Assembly: GCA_023251095.1 (NCBI GenBank)
Contig: JAHEZL010000003.1
Location: forward strand, 146,696-210,695
Length of the DNA stretch: 64,000 bases
DNA from: Flavobacteriales bacterium
GTDB lineage: Bacteria; Bacteroidota; Bacteroidia; Flavobacteriales_C; GCA-002722245
Reading direction: 5' to 3'
The translations under genes and the position numbers were made by a program. This document shows positions 51,506 through 61,133 of the stretch, one piece after another. The notes beneath the pieces were generated by a model. That model searched no databases. It had not been told where the DNA came from and saw nothing but the letters and a program-made list of their open reading frames with translations. Each line of letters begins with the position of its first letter. Positions within the stretch are counted from its first letter, which is position 1.

Positions 51506-54500
51506 TTACCTAATTACTGCAACACTTCCTATTTCATTGTATGGAGCTTTGTTCCGCTTCCATTTTTCCCAATCTTTGTAAGTTATTTTCCAAACGTATA
51601 CATCAATTTCTACATCGTTCATGGTATTCATTTTTTTTCCGTTCCAGCCTTCATGAATATCTGTAGAGTGAAAAATCACTTCGCCCCAGCGGTTGAAAAT
51701 CCACATTTCGAAATCATAAATATTATCTCCTTTCATGCAAAAAACATCGTTGCTTCCATCCTGATTAGGAGTGAAAGCATTGGGAGAAAACAAGGAAGAC
51801 GGACAATCTTCAATGATGGAGATAGTATCTGTTGAGCTGCAGTTGGCGGCATTACTCAAGGCAACGGTGTAATTTCCTTCGGCAAAAATTTTGATTTTCT
51901 GAGTGCTCATTCCGTTGCTCCATAAATACTGTGTGGCGTTGGTTCCCGCGTCTAGTTCAAAGCCGTCGGGCAGAGATTGTAAACAAAGCGTGGTATCATC
52001 GGGGCCGTTAATAATCGGTTTGGGAAATATCGTAACAGTTATAGAATCCATCGAAGAACAGTTTCCTCCGTTGTTTGCTGTAGCCAAAACTTTGCGGGAA
52101 GTAGAAACAGAAATGGTTTTTCCGCTTTCACCGGAATTCCATGTTACCATTGAATTGCTTGGAGTGACATCGGCCGTTATTATTTGTCTTTCCCCTTCGC
52201 ATAAATTAATATCATCACCAATATCTAAAACAGGAATTGCTGTAAAAGTAGCCAGCGCAGTGTCGTAGCCTTTGCAATTTTTGGCGTCACTTACTTCTAA
52301 AGAATAAGTACCGCCGGTGCTTACATCGATGGATGGAGTGGTTGCGCCGGTGCTCCATAAATAAGTTAATCCGTTGAGATTGCTGGTGAAAGTTTTTACA
52401 GTACCACTGCAGGCTGTATAATCACTTCCGATACTCAGTTGTGGATTGTTGTTTACAGTAAGTGTTGCTGCATCAGAATTCTGGCAACCATTGTAGTCGG
52501 TAACGGTAGCGGTGTATGTGCCGGCTGTGTTTGTGCTTAAAGTGCGGGAAGTGCCGGTTACGGGGCCCGTCCAGTTGTAGGAGGTGAATGTGCCGGCATC
52601 AAAGCTATGCATTTTTCCTGCGCAAACAGCGGCATCAGCAACCGTGATAATTGGCAGAGAATTAATAGTGAGTTTAACATCAGCTTGTCCCTGACAACCT
52701 AAAGGATCTGTAACATCTACTTGATAAGTCCCGTCGGTATTTGCAATAATTGGATTGGAACTAGCGCTGAATCCGTTTGGTCCGCTCCAGTTATAAGTCA
52801 CTCCTGCGCCATTATAATTTGCATCAAAAGTGATGCTTTTCCCCGCACAAATTGCAGTATCATTTCCAATAATAATATTCAAAGTAGCATTTACAGTTAC
52901 AACAACTGCATCAGAAGCCGAACAGCCATTGGCATTGGTGACAGTAACAGTATAAGTTCCACCGGTGGAAGTAATCAATGTTTGGGAAGACCCGTTGCCT
53001 GCGCCGCTCCAGGTATAAGTAGTGAATCCACTTCCTGCATCTAAAGTGGTGGAACCTCCCGGACAAATAGCTTTATCGTTGCCTAAGTTCACTGTAGGTT
53101 TAGAATTTACTGTTAGCGTAGCATTGGCAGAATTGCTACAGCCGGCAGAGTTGGTCACCGTAACAGAATAGGTTCCTGCAGTGCCGGCGGAAATGCTTTG
53201 TGTGTTTTCTCCATTAGGAGTCCATGCAAAAACAGATCCTGCTGATTGTGCACCTGCATCGAAAGTAACTGCAGTGCCGCCTGCACACATCGCTTGATTG
53301 CTTAAACTCACTGTAGGTTTGGCAGATATACTTAAAATGGCACTTGCGTTACTGCTACATCCTTTTGCATTGGTAACGGTAACAGTATAAGTTCCTGCGG
53401 TGTTGGTAGAAATAGTTTGAGTGTTTTCTCCGTTGGGTGTCCACGCAAAAACAGATCCTGCTGCTTGTGTACCGGCATCAAAGGAAACTGCTGCTGCACC
53501 TGCACAAATTGCTTTATTGCTTAAGCTTACTGTTGGTTTTGAATTTACTGTTAAGGTAGCGGCTGCGTTATTGCTGCAACCATTGGCGCTGGTAACGGTT
53601 ACTGAATAAGTTCCTGCAGTGCCGGCGGAAATAGTTTGTGTATTTTCTCCGCTGGGTGTCCATGCAAAAACTGCTCCCACGCCTTGGGCGCCGGCGTCAA
53701 AAGTAATAGCAGTTCCGCCTGCACACATGGATTGATTGCTGATGCTCACTGCAGGTTTTGCTTTAACTACTAAAATTCTTTCGGAGTATTTCGGACAGAT
53801 TGCGCCTTGCACTCCCGATAGTGTAAAACGTATAGTGTAAGATCCGGGAAGGGTAGTGGCGGTAGTAGTAAAAGTGGTTCCGTTAATGGTAGCGGGATTA
53901 ATACCTACCGGAGTAGAAACAATGGACCAGGTTCCAGGATCCGGTGTAATTTCTAGCGGCGCCAAATCAAGATTGCTTCCTGTGCAAATAGAAGCAGGAT
54001 TACCAATCGTAGTATCTAAACAAGAACAATCATTCACCTGTATCCACACGGTATCCGTTGCTTTACAATATTTGAAAATAATTTGATGTGTTCCTACACC
54101 TGCGATATCGGGATCAAACATTCCGGTAAGAGCGTTGGTAATTCCCGGACCGCTATAATTTTGATTTCCGTCTTCTGCATTCACATTGGCAACTCCTCCT
54201 TTGCATTTCCATTTTGTGTTTAAATCCACAGGATCATCTTCCTGAAAACAAAAGGGTCCGAGATTGGCCGGATCAATCACAGGAACCAAAGAAGGTGGTA
54301 AAAAAGTAGTAGATAAACCCAGTGTACCGGAAAAACGCGCACCTGAATAAATCGCTTGTTCCTGAGTATCTACACGGTTATCGCCATTGGTGTCTTTGAA
54401 TCTTAAAATCTGACCGTCGTGAGAAGCATGGTATTGATAAGAATTGTAATACAGCATTCCGTCGCCGCCAATTTCTATGGTCGCCTGATCTTGTCCCGGT

Positions 54501-55525
54501 GCAAATAAAGCAGCACGAATTTGTAAAGCCGTAGCCCTGATGGTAGTGGTAATACCGCTGCTGATGTTGTAAGAAACCAGCTGACCATCGTTTCCTGACG
54601 AATACAGATATTGGTTGTTAGGTGAAAATTCTATATCATAAGATTGTCCGGTTTGCACTGTTGTATTCGCAATGAATTGCGGATTGGTGATTGCTCCCGT
54701 AGCATTATCAAAATCGTAAAGACAAATGGTTTGACTGTTATTGCTGTAAGTTTGATAAGCCGTAGCGAATTTTTTGCTGTCCCAGGAAAACTCATGTGCA
54801 CCTTGTCCCATGTTTTTATCGGTCATCTGCGTAGTAGCGGCAGCAGTGATGATGGGTGTAGTATTCAATCCATTGCAATCGATGAGGTAAGTGTAAAATT
54901 TATTTTTGTCGACGTCATAGGTAGTTACCCAGATGTCAATTCCGTTGGCATGAATAGTAGCAGCTGCTCCTTCGCCTGTTCTGTCGCCCCACAAAGTAGT
55001 ACCGGCGCTGATGGTTTGAGTAGAAGCATCGTAAGTGAAAAAATCGAGTCCGTTGATCAATCCCGAATTCGCATCATCCAAACAGAAAATAAAATATTTG
55101 TTAGGGATCAGCGGATGTTTTACGATCAAAGTTCCCTGCGCCGAACTGGATAAATTAACGAAACCGCCATCTCCCGCAGTGAGGCAGTTGGTGCAAACAA
55201 CTTTATTCAAAGTGGCTCCGGCGATGATGCTTCTGCCGTTGGTGGTAAAAAGTAAATTTCCATTATCGTCGCTTACCGTTGCCTGACCTTCGCCTCCTTG
55301 CATGGCCCACGGTCGGTACTCAGTAGTCACGCTCGTTTTAAAATCATAGCGTGTGGCGAGTCCGTTTTGGGTAATCACCCAGTTGGAATGGGATGGCCAT
55401 TTCCATGCATCGGTTCCGGGACAAGTTTGAGCGTAAATGGAAGACAGAAAAATGGAGCACAATCCTGTGATCAGGATGGCTTTTTGCCTAAACAAATTGA
55501 AGTTAGTTAGCCTCTTGCTTGTCAT
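51506..55525 (-). CDS. Large secreted beta-propeller/Ig-repeat protein with T9SS type B domain
   Basis: A 1339-residue exported protein (signal ends SIYAQ). Residues about 35-410 look like a beta-propeller (LLFTTNGRSIIAGATL, IEFSPNNQYLYSSGNDGQ, ATIEIGGDGMLYYNSYQYH). A short region with paired cysteines follows, then nine Ig/PKD-like repeats of about 73 residues, each with a CAG and a GC cysteine. Repeats 1-3 (about 53100-53762) are nearly identical (FAWTPNGENTQ, AGTYSVTVT). The end is the gliding motility-associated type B sorting domain (SPNAFTPNQDGSNDVF, IFNRWGEVIFHS, EGWNGKK). It is probably a surface adhesin or matrix protein. Convergent with tRNA-Asp, divergent from the gene at 55727. 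Confidence 0.87.
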   Translation of the reverse strand: MTSKRLTNFNLFRQKAILITGLCSIFLSSIYAQTCPGTDAWKWPSHSNWVITQNGLATRYDFKTSVTTEYRPWAMQGGEGQATVSDDNGNLLFTTNGRSIIAGATLNKVVCTNCLTAGDGGFVNLSSSAQGTLIVKHPLIPNKYFIFCLDDANSGLINGLDFFTYDASTQTISAGTTLWGDRTGEGAAATIHANGIDIWVTTYDVDKNKFYTYLIDCNGLNTTPIITAAATTQMTDKNMGQGAHEFSWDSKKFATAYQTYSNNSQTICLYDFDNATGAITNPQFIANTTVQTGQSYDIEFSPNNQYLYSSGNDGQLVSYNISSGITTTIRATALQIRAALFAPGQDQATIEIGGDGMLYYNSYQYHASHDGQILRFKDTNGDNRVDTQEQAIYSGARFSGTLGLSTTFLPPSLVPVIDPANLGPFCFQEDDPVDLNTKWKCKGGVANVNAEDGNQNYSGPGITNALTGMFDPDIAGVGTHQIIFKYCKATDTVWIQVNDCSCLDTTIGNPASICTGSNLDLAPLEITPDPGTWSIVSTPVGINPATINGTTFTTTATTLPGSYTIRFTLSGVQGAICPKYSERILVVKAKPAVSISNQSMCAGGTAITFDAGAQGVGAVFAWTPSGENTQTISAGTAGTYSVTVTSANGCSNNAAATLTVNSKPTVSLSNKAICAGAAAVSFDAGTQAAGSVFAWTPNGENTQTISTNTAGTYTVTVTNAKGCSSNASAILSISAKPTVSLSNQAMCAGGTAVTFDAGAQSAGSVFAWTPNGENTQSISAGTAGTYSVTVTNSAGCSNSANATLTVNSKPTVNLGNDKAICPGGSTTLDAGSGFTTYTWSGAGNGSSQTLITSTGGTYTVTVTNANGCSASDAVVVTVNATLNIIIGNDTAICAGKSITFDANYNGAGVTYNWSGPNGFSASSNPIIANTDGTYQVDVTDPLGCQGQADVKLTINSLPIITVADAAVCAGKMHSFDAGTFTSYNWTGPVTGTSRTLSTNTAGTYTATVTDYNGCQNSDAATLTVNNNPQLSIGSDYTACSGTVKTFTSNLNGLTYLWSTGATTPSIDVSTGGTYSLEVSDAKNCKGYDTALATFTAIPVLDIGDDINLCEGERQIITADVTPSNSMVTWNSGESGKTISVSTSRKVLATANNGGNCSSMDSITVTIFPKPIINGPDDTTLCLQSLPDGFELDAGTNATQYLWSNGMSTQKIKIFAEGNYTVALSNAANCSSTDTISIIEDCPSSLFSPNAFTPNQDGSNDVFCMKGDNIYDFEMWIFNRWGEVIFHSTDIHEGWNGKKMNTMNDVEIDVYVWKITYKDWEKWKRNKAPYNEIGSVAVIR
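53100..53762. repeat. Three near-identical tandem coding repeats
   Basis: Three consecutive units of about 219 bases inside the gene at 51506-55525 encode Ig-like modules that differ at few positions, e.g. KPTVSLSNQAMCAGGTAVTF versus KPTVSLSNKAICAGAAAVSF. Such similarity suggests recent duplication or gene conversion, and these units are prone to copy-number change. Confidence 0.8.
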
Positions 55526-55726
55526 AAGTCTAATGTATCAAAAGCATACTGAACAAGGGAGAAAAGACTACTGACATAATCTCGACAGATTAGCAGAAAA
55601 GGGGATTTGCGGGGTAAGTGAACTGACAAAAGTCATACAACTAATAAAGCGCTCTTTTTCTCCTCTTTTTTGCCCTAATTTAATTACCGGGCAATTTTTA
55701 CTTAACCAACTATAACTTAATTTAAT

Positions 55727-58078
55727 ATGACTAGATTTTTCGTGTTCATATTTCTTCTTCTGTGTTCTCAGAAATTGATTTGTCAGAGTGCTTACTGTTC
55801 CTTTGAATTGGTGAATTACGATTTTGAGCAACCTGATATCGTTGCTACCTATGGAACTACATTGGCCTTCGTTAATGATAATAATGTTGATGGTTGGGCA
55901 ACTACCGCCAGCGATCATCAGATAGAAATATGGCACACAGGATTTGATCCTTATTTCAATCCCTATTCAGGACAACAATTTGTGGAGTTGAATGCCAATA
56001 TGGTGTCGGCATTGTATCAGGATATTCCAACTATTCCCGGTACTACTTTAACTTACGGTTTTGCGCATCGTGGCCGTTTGGGAGTTGATGTGATGGAACT
56101 AAAAATTGGACCGTCTGACGGAACGCTTACTGTAGAAGGAACTTACAGCACCGATAGAACGGCGTGGAGACATTATACAGGAGCTTATACAGTACCTGCC
56201 GGACAAAGAATAACACGTTTTTATTTTTCTTCGGTTTCGGGTGCCAACGGCGATCAGGGAATTGGTAATTTTTTAGATGACATTAATATACAGGATATTG
56301 ATATTACGATGGAGCTGAGCGCTCAGGGTTCATGTGGTAACGGACGAATTGATGTTGTTTCTACAGCGCCTCAGGGTGTTTTGTTGGAATACAGTATTGA
56401 CAATATTAATTTTCAGAGTCAGCCTTTTTTTACCGGACTCGCCACAGGCAATTACATGGTATACCTTCGCGCCGGCGAAGTATGCATGCGTCAGAAAAGT
56501 ATAAGCTTATCGAACAGTGCTATTTCAGTTGACTTAGGTTTGGATAGAACAATTTGTGCAGGTGAAACAGTCTCTTTTTCTCCGGGCGCAGGATATACTT
56601 CTTATCAATGGAACACGGGAGAAACAAGCGATACTATAGTTGCATCAACTAGCGGAAAATATAAAGTTACTGTTAGTAATGCGAGTGGTTGCAGCGGTTC
56701 CGACAGTGTTTATTTAACGGTAAATCCAAAGCCTGTAATTGATTTAGGTGCCAATAAAAATATCTGCGAAGGCAAAACCTACACCTTTGATGCAGGGACA
56801 GGATTTTATGCTTATAAATGGAATACATCCGCTACAAGTCGTTTCATCACAACAGGTGTTGCAGGGAAATATACAGTGGAGGTCACTAGTGGTAAAGGAT
56901 GTAAAATGAGTGATAGCGTTCTTTTATCAGTTAATTCTTTTCCTGTTATATCTATCGGTCCTGATGTTGCTGTGTGTGATGGAGATGGTCCCGTAAAATT
57001 TACAGTGACTGCGCAGCAAGGTTTGGCATTTCAGTGGAATACCGGCGACACCGGTAGCAGCATTGTAGTGGATCAACCGGGTCAATATATTGTATTGGTT
57101 ACCAATTCCAATGGCTGTTCCAACGCAGATACCGTTTGGTTGCAAATAAAAGACAGGCCCGAAATTGAGATAGATCCATTGGATATTGTGATATGTGAAA
57201 CTTCTGCGCCTTTGATTTTAGATGGAGGAGAAGCAATGGATTTTTACTTGTGGAGCACAGGTGAAAACACGCAGCAAATTTCTGTAGATACTTCCGGGAA
57301 ATATATTTTGTCGGTGAGTAAAGATGGTTGCGATACTACAGTGTCAGTCAATGTTGAAGTAGAGAAAATGCCTACTCTAGCTTATCCTAAAAAAGTAGTG
57401 GCCTGCGAAGGAGAAGATACTGAAATAAATATTGTCACCTCTGCTCCAAAAATTGTGTGGTCCACCGGAGAAACTACTTCTACAATTAAAGTAAGTTCCG
57501 GTGCAACTTATTCTGTTGTTGTTTCAAATTTAACTTGTGAAATAAGTGCTGAAATGAATGTGGTTAATGCTTCGGCACCTAATGCCGTATTGGAAGATAG
57601 TTTGTTGTTTTGTTTTCAAAAAAGCAATGTGGTGGCTTTGAATGCTACTACCAACGTAGCTTTGTATCAATGGCAGGACAGTTCCGCAGCTCCTGTTTTT
57701 TATGCGACACAAGAAGGAAATTATAAAGTAACACTTACTTCTTCAGAGGGATGTGTTGCTTATGACTCCATAGCGGTGCGCGAAATTTGTCCGCCAATAG
57801 TATATGTACCAAATGCCTTTAGTGTGAATGCCGATGGCGTTAATGAAATTTTTTATGCCTACGCTTCCGAACCCTTAAAAGAATTTCATCTGATGATTTT
57901 TAATCGCTGGGGAGAAGAGCTATTTGAATCCTATAATATTCAAGATGGTTGGGATGGAACCTATAAAGGAATAAACGTAGCGCAGGGAGTGTATGTATGG
58001 AAAATAGATTACAGTTATGAAACTATTAAAGGAACAGGTAGAGATACACAGTTAGGACATGTTTCTTTAATCAGGTAA
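55727..58078 (+). CDS. Secreted jelly-roll/Ig-repeat protein with T9SS type B domain
   Basis: A 783-residue exported protein (MTRFFVFIFLLLCSQKLICQ signal). Residues about 25-190 form a jelly-roll-like domain (CSFELVNYDFEQPD, DGWATTASDHQIEIW, HRGRLGVDVMELKIG), close to those found in choice-of-anchor or CBM-like modules. About six Ig/PKD-like repeats follow (VDLGLDRTICAGETVSFSPG and similar). The end is a gliding motility-associated type B sorting domain (VPNAFSVNADGVNEIF, IFNRWGEELFES, GWDGTYKG). It is divergent from the larger relative at 51506 with 201 bases between, and the two may be exposed together on the surface. Confidence 0.86.
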   Translation: MTRFFVFIFLLLCSQKLICQSAYCSFELVNYDFEQPDIVATYGTTLAFVNDNNVDGWATTASDHQIEIWHTGFDPYFNPYSGQQFVELNANMVSALYQDIPTIPGTTLTYGFAHRGRLGVDVMELKIGPSDGTLTVEGTYSTDRTAWRHYTGAYTVPAGQRITRFYFSSVSGANGDQGIGNFLDDINIQDIDITMELSAQGSCGNGRIDVVSTAPQGVLLEYSIDNINFQSQPFFTGLATGNYMVYLRAGEVCMRQKSISLSNSAISVDLGLDRTICAGETVSFSPGAGYTSYQWNTGETSDTIVASTSGKYKVTVSNASGCSGSDSVYLTVNPKPVIDLGANKNICEGKTYTFDAGTGFYAYKWNTSATSRFITTGVAGKYTVEVTSGKGCKMSDSVLLSVNSFPVISIGPDVAVCDGDGPVKFTVTAQQGLAFQWNTGDTGSSIVVDQPGQYIVLVTNSNGCSNADTVWLQIKDRPEIEIDPLDIVICETSAPLILDGGEAMDFYLWSTGENTQQISVDTSGKYILSVSKDGCDTTVSVNVEVEKMPTLAYPKKVVACEGEDTEINIVTSAPKIVWSTGETTSTIKVSSGATYSVVVSNLTCEISAEMNVVNASAPNAVLEDSLLFCFQKSNVVALNATTNVALYQWQDSSAAPVFYATQEGNYKVTLTSSEGCVAYDSIAVREICPPIVYVPNAFSVNADGVNEIFYAYASEPLKEFHLMIFNRWGEELFESYNIQDGWDGTYKGINVAQGVYVWKIDYSYETIKGTGRDTQLGHVSLIR

Positions 58079-58261
58079 TTTTCCTTTTTCAAAAACTTTT
58101 TGTGCAATTGCCTTTTTTAAACACTTCTCGCAAAGACAATCTTTCCCTTCTTCCAAAGGCATTATATTAGGCAATGTGCTGCACCAGCAATTTTCTGTGA
58201 AGCAAGAAAATACAACCTTGCATTGGGAACAGATTTTTATTTTTTCAGTGGTGTTCGTCAT
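58067..58261 (-). CDS. Small cysteine-rich CWC protein
   Basis: A 64-residue protein from the ATG at 58261 (MTNTTEKIKICSQCKVVFSC). A TTG at 58291 would add ten hydrophobic residues and is less likely. Cysteines occur as CSQC, CFTENCWC and CLCEKC, matching the cysteine-rich CWC family, a probable zinc-binding fold of unknown role. Its 3' end overlaps that of the convergent secreted-protein gene by 12 bases. Confidence 0.8.
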   Translation of the reverse strand: MTNTTEKIKICSQCKVVFSCFTENCWCSTLPNIMPLEEGKDCLCEKCLKKAIAQKVFEKGKLPD

Positions 58262-58418
58262 TAAATTCAAAGCTATAAAAACTCCTTTCAAATTAATTTT
58301 TTAAAGCAAGAAAAATCTGGAAACGCTGTGTGTTAAGGAAATTAAGAGGGGTGTAATTAATAATTTAGACTCGCCTAAAAATAAATTTAAAAAAGCTTTT
58401 TTTATTTGTTAAAATGTG

Positions 58419-58426
58419 TAAATTTG
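58419..58426 (+). promoter_or_regulatory. Candidate -7 box of the porin-amt operon
   Basis: TAAATTTG, an exact TAnnTTTG match, 54 bases before the porin ATG. No convincing TTG at -33, which may mean an activator is needed. A GGGGGG run at about 58436-58442 lies in the predicted leader. Confidence 0.4.
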
Positions 58427-58479
58427 TAAAATCACTGGGGGGTGAACATTAAAATAAGTAAACCCTAAATTGTTTTTAT

Positions 58480-59643
58480 ATGATGACAAAAATTAAATTA
58501 AAAGAATTGCTTCTGGTAGTAATCGGGGGATTTTCTCTTCAGACGGCAACTGCACAGGATACTGCAGCAGCAGTTGACAAAGGAACATTCACTTTCAACG
58601 GCTATGCTGATGTGAATTATTTTTATAATTTGAATAATCCCAGATCAGGATCGAATACAGGTTCTTCTCTTGTTGCACGTGCATTTGATCAAAAAGAAAA
58701 TCAATTTCAATTAGGTTTGGTTCAGGGAAAAATGACTTATGTGTACAAAAAAAGCACAGTAGTTGCTGACATCGTTTTTGGTCCTCATGCAGATTTAGGA
58801 AACTATGGTAACGTAGTAGGTCCACTTGGTTCAACAACATCTCTAGCTATCAAACAAGCTTATATCACTCATGCTTTTAGTGATAAATTCTCAGTTACTG
58901 CCGGACAGTGGGGAACGCATGTAGGTTATGAAGTGATTGATGCTCCTTTGAATTTTAACTATTCTCTTTCTAATTGTTTTACAAACGGACCTTTCTACCA
59001 TACTGGTATAAAAGCCGATTTCGCCATTTCTTCAAAAATAGCTTTGATGGCCGGTATCGTTAATAACTGGGATGCTTTGTATGACAACAATAAATACAAA
59101 ACAGTAATTGCTCAGGTAAAGATTGCTCCGTCAGATAAATTGACAATGTACTTTAATTATGTTGGAGGAAATGAAACTACCGGTGCGGATAGTTTAGGAA
59201 CTGCTTTCAATGCGCCTGATACTACAAAATCATTTTTACAATTGATTGACTTCGTTATGAACTATCAGGTAACTGATCAATTCTATGTTGGTTTAAATGC
59301 AGTGGTTGGTGGAATGAGTAATGCAGATACTTCAATGAATTGGGGTGGTGTAGCTTTGTATACCAATTATGCTTTCAGTGATATGTTTACTTTGGGTGCA
59401 CGTGCCGAATACTTTGATAATACACAAGGTGTAAGAGCCGGAGGAAAAGCATTTCAAGCACAGTCGTATACATTAACTGGAAAAATCTCTTTGGCTGATG
59501 GTCGTTTGTTTTTCAAACCTGAGGTTAGATTTGACCTATTTGGAAAAGATCAGACCGGTGCGTTTCAATTTGAAGACAACCAAGGAAAATTCACCAAACC
59601 ATCTCAGTTAACAGTAGGTGCTGCTGCGATTTACAAATTTTAA
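58480..59643 (+). CDS. Outer-membrane porin-like beta-barrel protein
   Basis: A 387-residue outer-membrane protein with a signal peptide ending TATAQ. The mature part is amphipathic strands (FTFNGYADVNYFYNLNNP, QLGLVQGKMTYVYKKSTVVA, FSVTAGQWGTHVGYEVIDAP) and ends in an aromatic residue (AAAIYKF), the usual barrel-assembly signal. It resembles the beta-barrel porin-2 (BBP2, OmpL-like) group. It lies 43 bases upstream of an ammonium transporter, a pairing I recall in other Bacteroidota, so it may pass ammonium or small nitrogen compounds through the outer membrane. That is inferred from context. Confidence 0.82.
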   Translation: MMTKIKLKELLLVVIGGFSLQTATAQDTAAAVDKGTFTFNGYADVNYFYNLNNPRSGSNTGSSLVARAFDQKENQFQLGLVQGKMTYVYKKSTVVADIVFGPHADLGNYGNVVGPLGSTTSLAIKQAYITHAFSDKFSVTAGQWGTHVGYEVIDAPLNFNYSLSNCFTNGPFYHTGIKADFAISSKIALMAGIVNNWDALYDNNKYKTVIAQVKIAPSDKLTMYFNYVGGNETTGADSLGTAFNAPDTTKSFLQLIDFVMNYQVTDQFYVGLNAVVGGMSNADTSMNWGGVALYTNYAFSDMFTLGARAEYFDNTQGVRAGGKAFQAQSYTLTGKISLADGRLFFKPEVRFDLFGKDQTGAFQFEDNQGKFTKPSQLTVGAAAIYKF

Positions 59644-59686
59644 TTACCAATTAAATCCAAATATTTAAAAACTAAAATTTACAATT

Positions 59687-61024
59687 ATGATTGAAAAAAG
59701 ATGGATCATATCGTTCACCCTCATTGTAGCGGTGGCTTTATTCGCCTTGTCCTGGGAGTTTGTTGCTCCTGCAGCTGAAGCAGTAGTGGATACTTCCGCT
59801 AATGTAGTTAGTTCTGATGTTGCATGGATGTTGACTGCAGCTTGTTTGGTATTGTTAATGACACCAGGTTTGTCCTTCTTCTACGGAGGTATGGTGGGAG
59901 CGAAAAGTGTTATCTCAACAATGTTACAAAGCGTTATTTGTTTAGGTGTAATCAGTATCCTTTGGGTAGTGGTTGGTTTCAGTTTGGCTTTTGGAGATGA
60001 CGTTGGTGGCATGGGAATCATTGGTGACCCAAGCACTTTCTTCATGTTTAAAAATGTAGGTGCTATGCCTCACGGTGTTATGGCTCCAACCATTCCATTC
60101 ATTTTATTTGCAATGTTCCAATTGAAATTTGCGATCATCACTCCGGCCTTAATCACAGGTTCATTTGCTGAAAGAGTTAGATTCATCGCTTACTTATTGT
60201 TCGTTTGTTTCTTCAGCTTATTGATTTATGCTCCATTGTGTCACGCTGTATGGCATCCGGATGGGATTTTGTATAATGACTTCCACTTATTAGACTTCGC
60301 CGGAGGAACTGTAGTTCACATGTCGGCTGGTTTTGCTGCTTTGGCTGGTGCTTTCGTATTAGGAAAAAGACAAAAGAAAGAGCACGTTGCTGCTAACATT
60401 CCTTTCGTATTATTAGGAACTGGTTTGCTATGGTTCGGATGGTTCGGTTTCAACGCCGGTTCTGCTGTAGCTGCTAACGGTACTGCTGCAATGGCTTTCG
60501 CTACTACAAATACTGCTTCTGCAATTGCGATGTTGACATGGATTTTCTTCGATAGAATCAACGGTAGAAAAGTATCTGCTTTGGGTGCTTGTATCGGTGC
60601 TGTAGTTGGTTTGGTTGCTATCACTCCTGCTTGTGCTTTCGTTACTATTCCACAAGCGATCTTCATCGGATTTATTGCTGCTATCATTTCTAACTTAATG
60701 GTAAACTGGAAAGCTTTGAAAAAAGTGGACGATACCTTAGACGTATTTGCTTGTCATGGTGTAGGTGGTATGGTTGGTATGATTTGTACTGCTGTATTTG
60801 CTGTAAACGGTGCAGGTGAAAAAGTTGGTTTGATCTACGGTGGAACACATGACTTTATGTTGGCTATTGCTGCTTTGGCTATCGTAGCGGTTTTTGCTTT
60901 CGTAGGATCATTCATCTTGTATAAATTAACAGATATGATTATTCCATTACGTGTAACGGAAGAATCAGAACAAATTGGTTTAGATATCTCTCAACACGGG
61001 GAATCTCTTACTCCGGAAGCTTAG
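59687..61024 (+). CDS. amt: Ammonium transporter
   Basis: A 445-residue inner-membrane ammonium channel of the Amt/MEP/Rh family. The pore histidines are in DFAGGTVVHMSAG and FACHGVGGMVG; FYGGMVGAKSVIST and NAGSAVAANG are also conserved. An extra N-terminal hydrophobic segment (about residues 7-25) precedes the eleven usual helices and may be a signal peptide. No glnB/glnK PII gene follows, which is the usual partner; the porin gene precedes instead. A terminator follows directly. Confidence 0.95.
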   Translation: MIEKRWIISFTLIVAVALFALSWEFVAPAAEAVVDTSANVVSSDVAWMLTAACLVLLMTPGLSFFYGGMVGAKSVISTMLQSVICLGVISILWVVVGFSLAFGDDVGGMGIIGDPSTFFMFKNVGAMPHGVMAPTIPFILFAMFQLKFAIITPALITGSFAERVRFIAYLLFVCFFSLLIYAPLCHAVWHPDGILYNDFHLLDFAGGTVVHMSAGFAALAGAFVLGKRQKKEHVAANIPFVLLGTGLLWFGWFGFNAGSAVAANGTAAMAFATTNTASAIAMLTWIFFDRINGRKVSALGACIGAVVGLVAITPACAFVTIPQAIFIGFIAAIISNLMVNWKALKKVDDTLDVFACHGVGGMVGMICTAVFAVNGAGEKVGLIYGGTHDFMLAIAALAIVAVFAFVGSFILYKLTDMIIPLRVTEESEQIGLDISQHGESLTPEA

Positions 61025-61045
61025 GTTAGTGAGTTTTGGGTTGAA

Positions 61046-61079
61046 AAATCCGTCCGTCATCCGACGGACGGATTTTTTG
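61046..61079 (+). terminator. Terminator of amt
   Basis: Twelve-base perfect stem AATCCGTCCGTC / GACGGACGGATT with a four-base loop and a TTTTTT tail. Confidence 0.95.
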
Positions 61080-61133
61080 TTTTATGGGTTTTGTAAGGAA
61101 AAGCATTTTTTAGCGACTATATCTTAAACTCAT

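Noticed and set aside
52900..53762. Regularly spaced repeats that could suggest a CRISPR array
   Set aside because: Units are about 219 bases, in frame, and encode Ig-like domains; there are no short repeats with unique spacers.
54644..55153. 169-codon plus-strand frame opposite the large Ig-repeat protein
   Set aside because: Fully contained in a well-supported coding sequence and lacking domain resemblance.
61105..61118. TAGCGACTAT before the SGNH hydrolase as another copy of the 40-48 kb motif
   Set aside because: It is in the opposite orientation relative to its gene and only about 21 bases from the ATG, so positional conservation does not hold.
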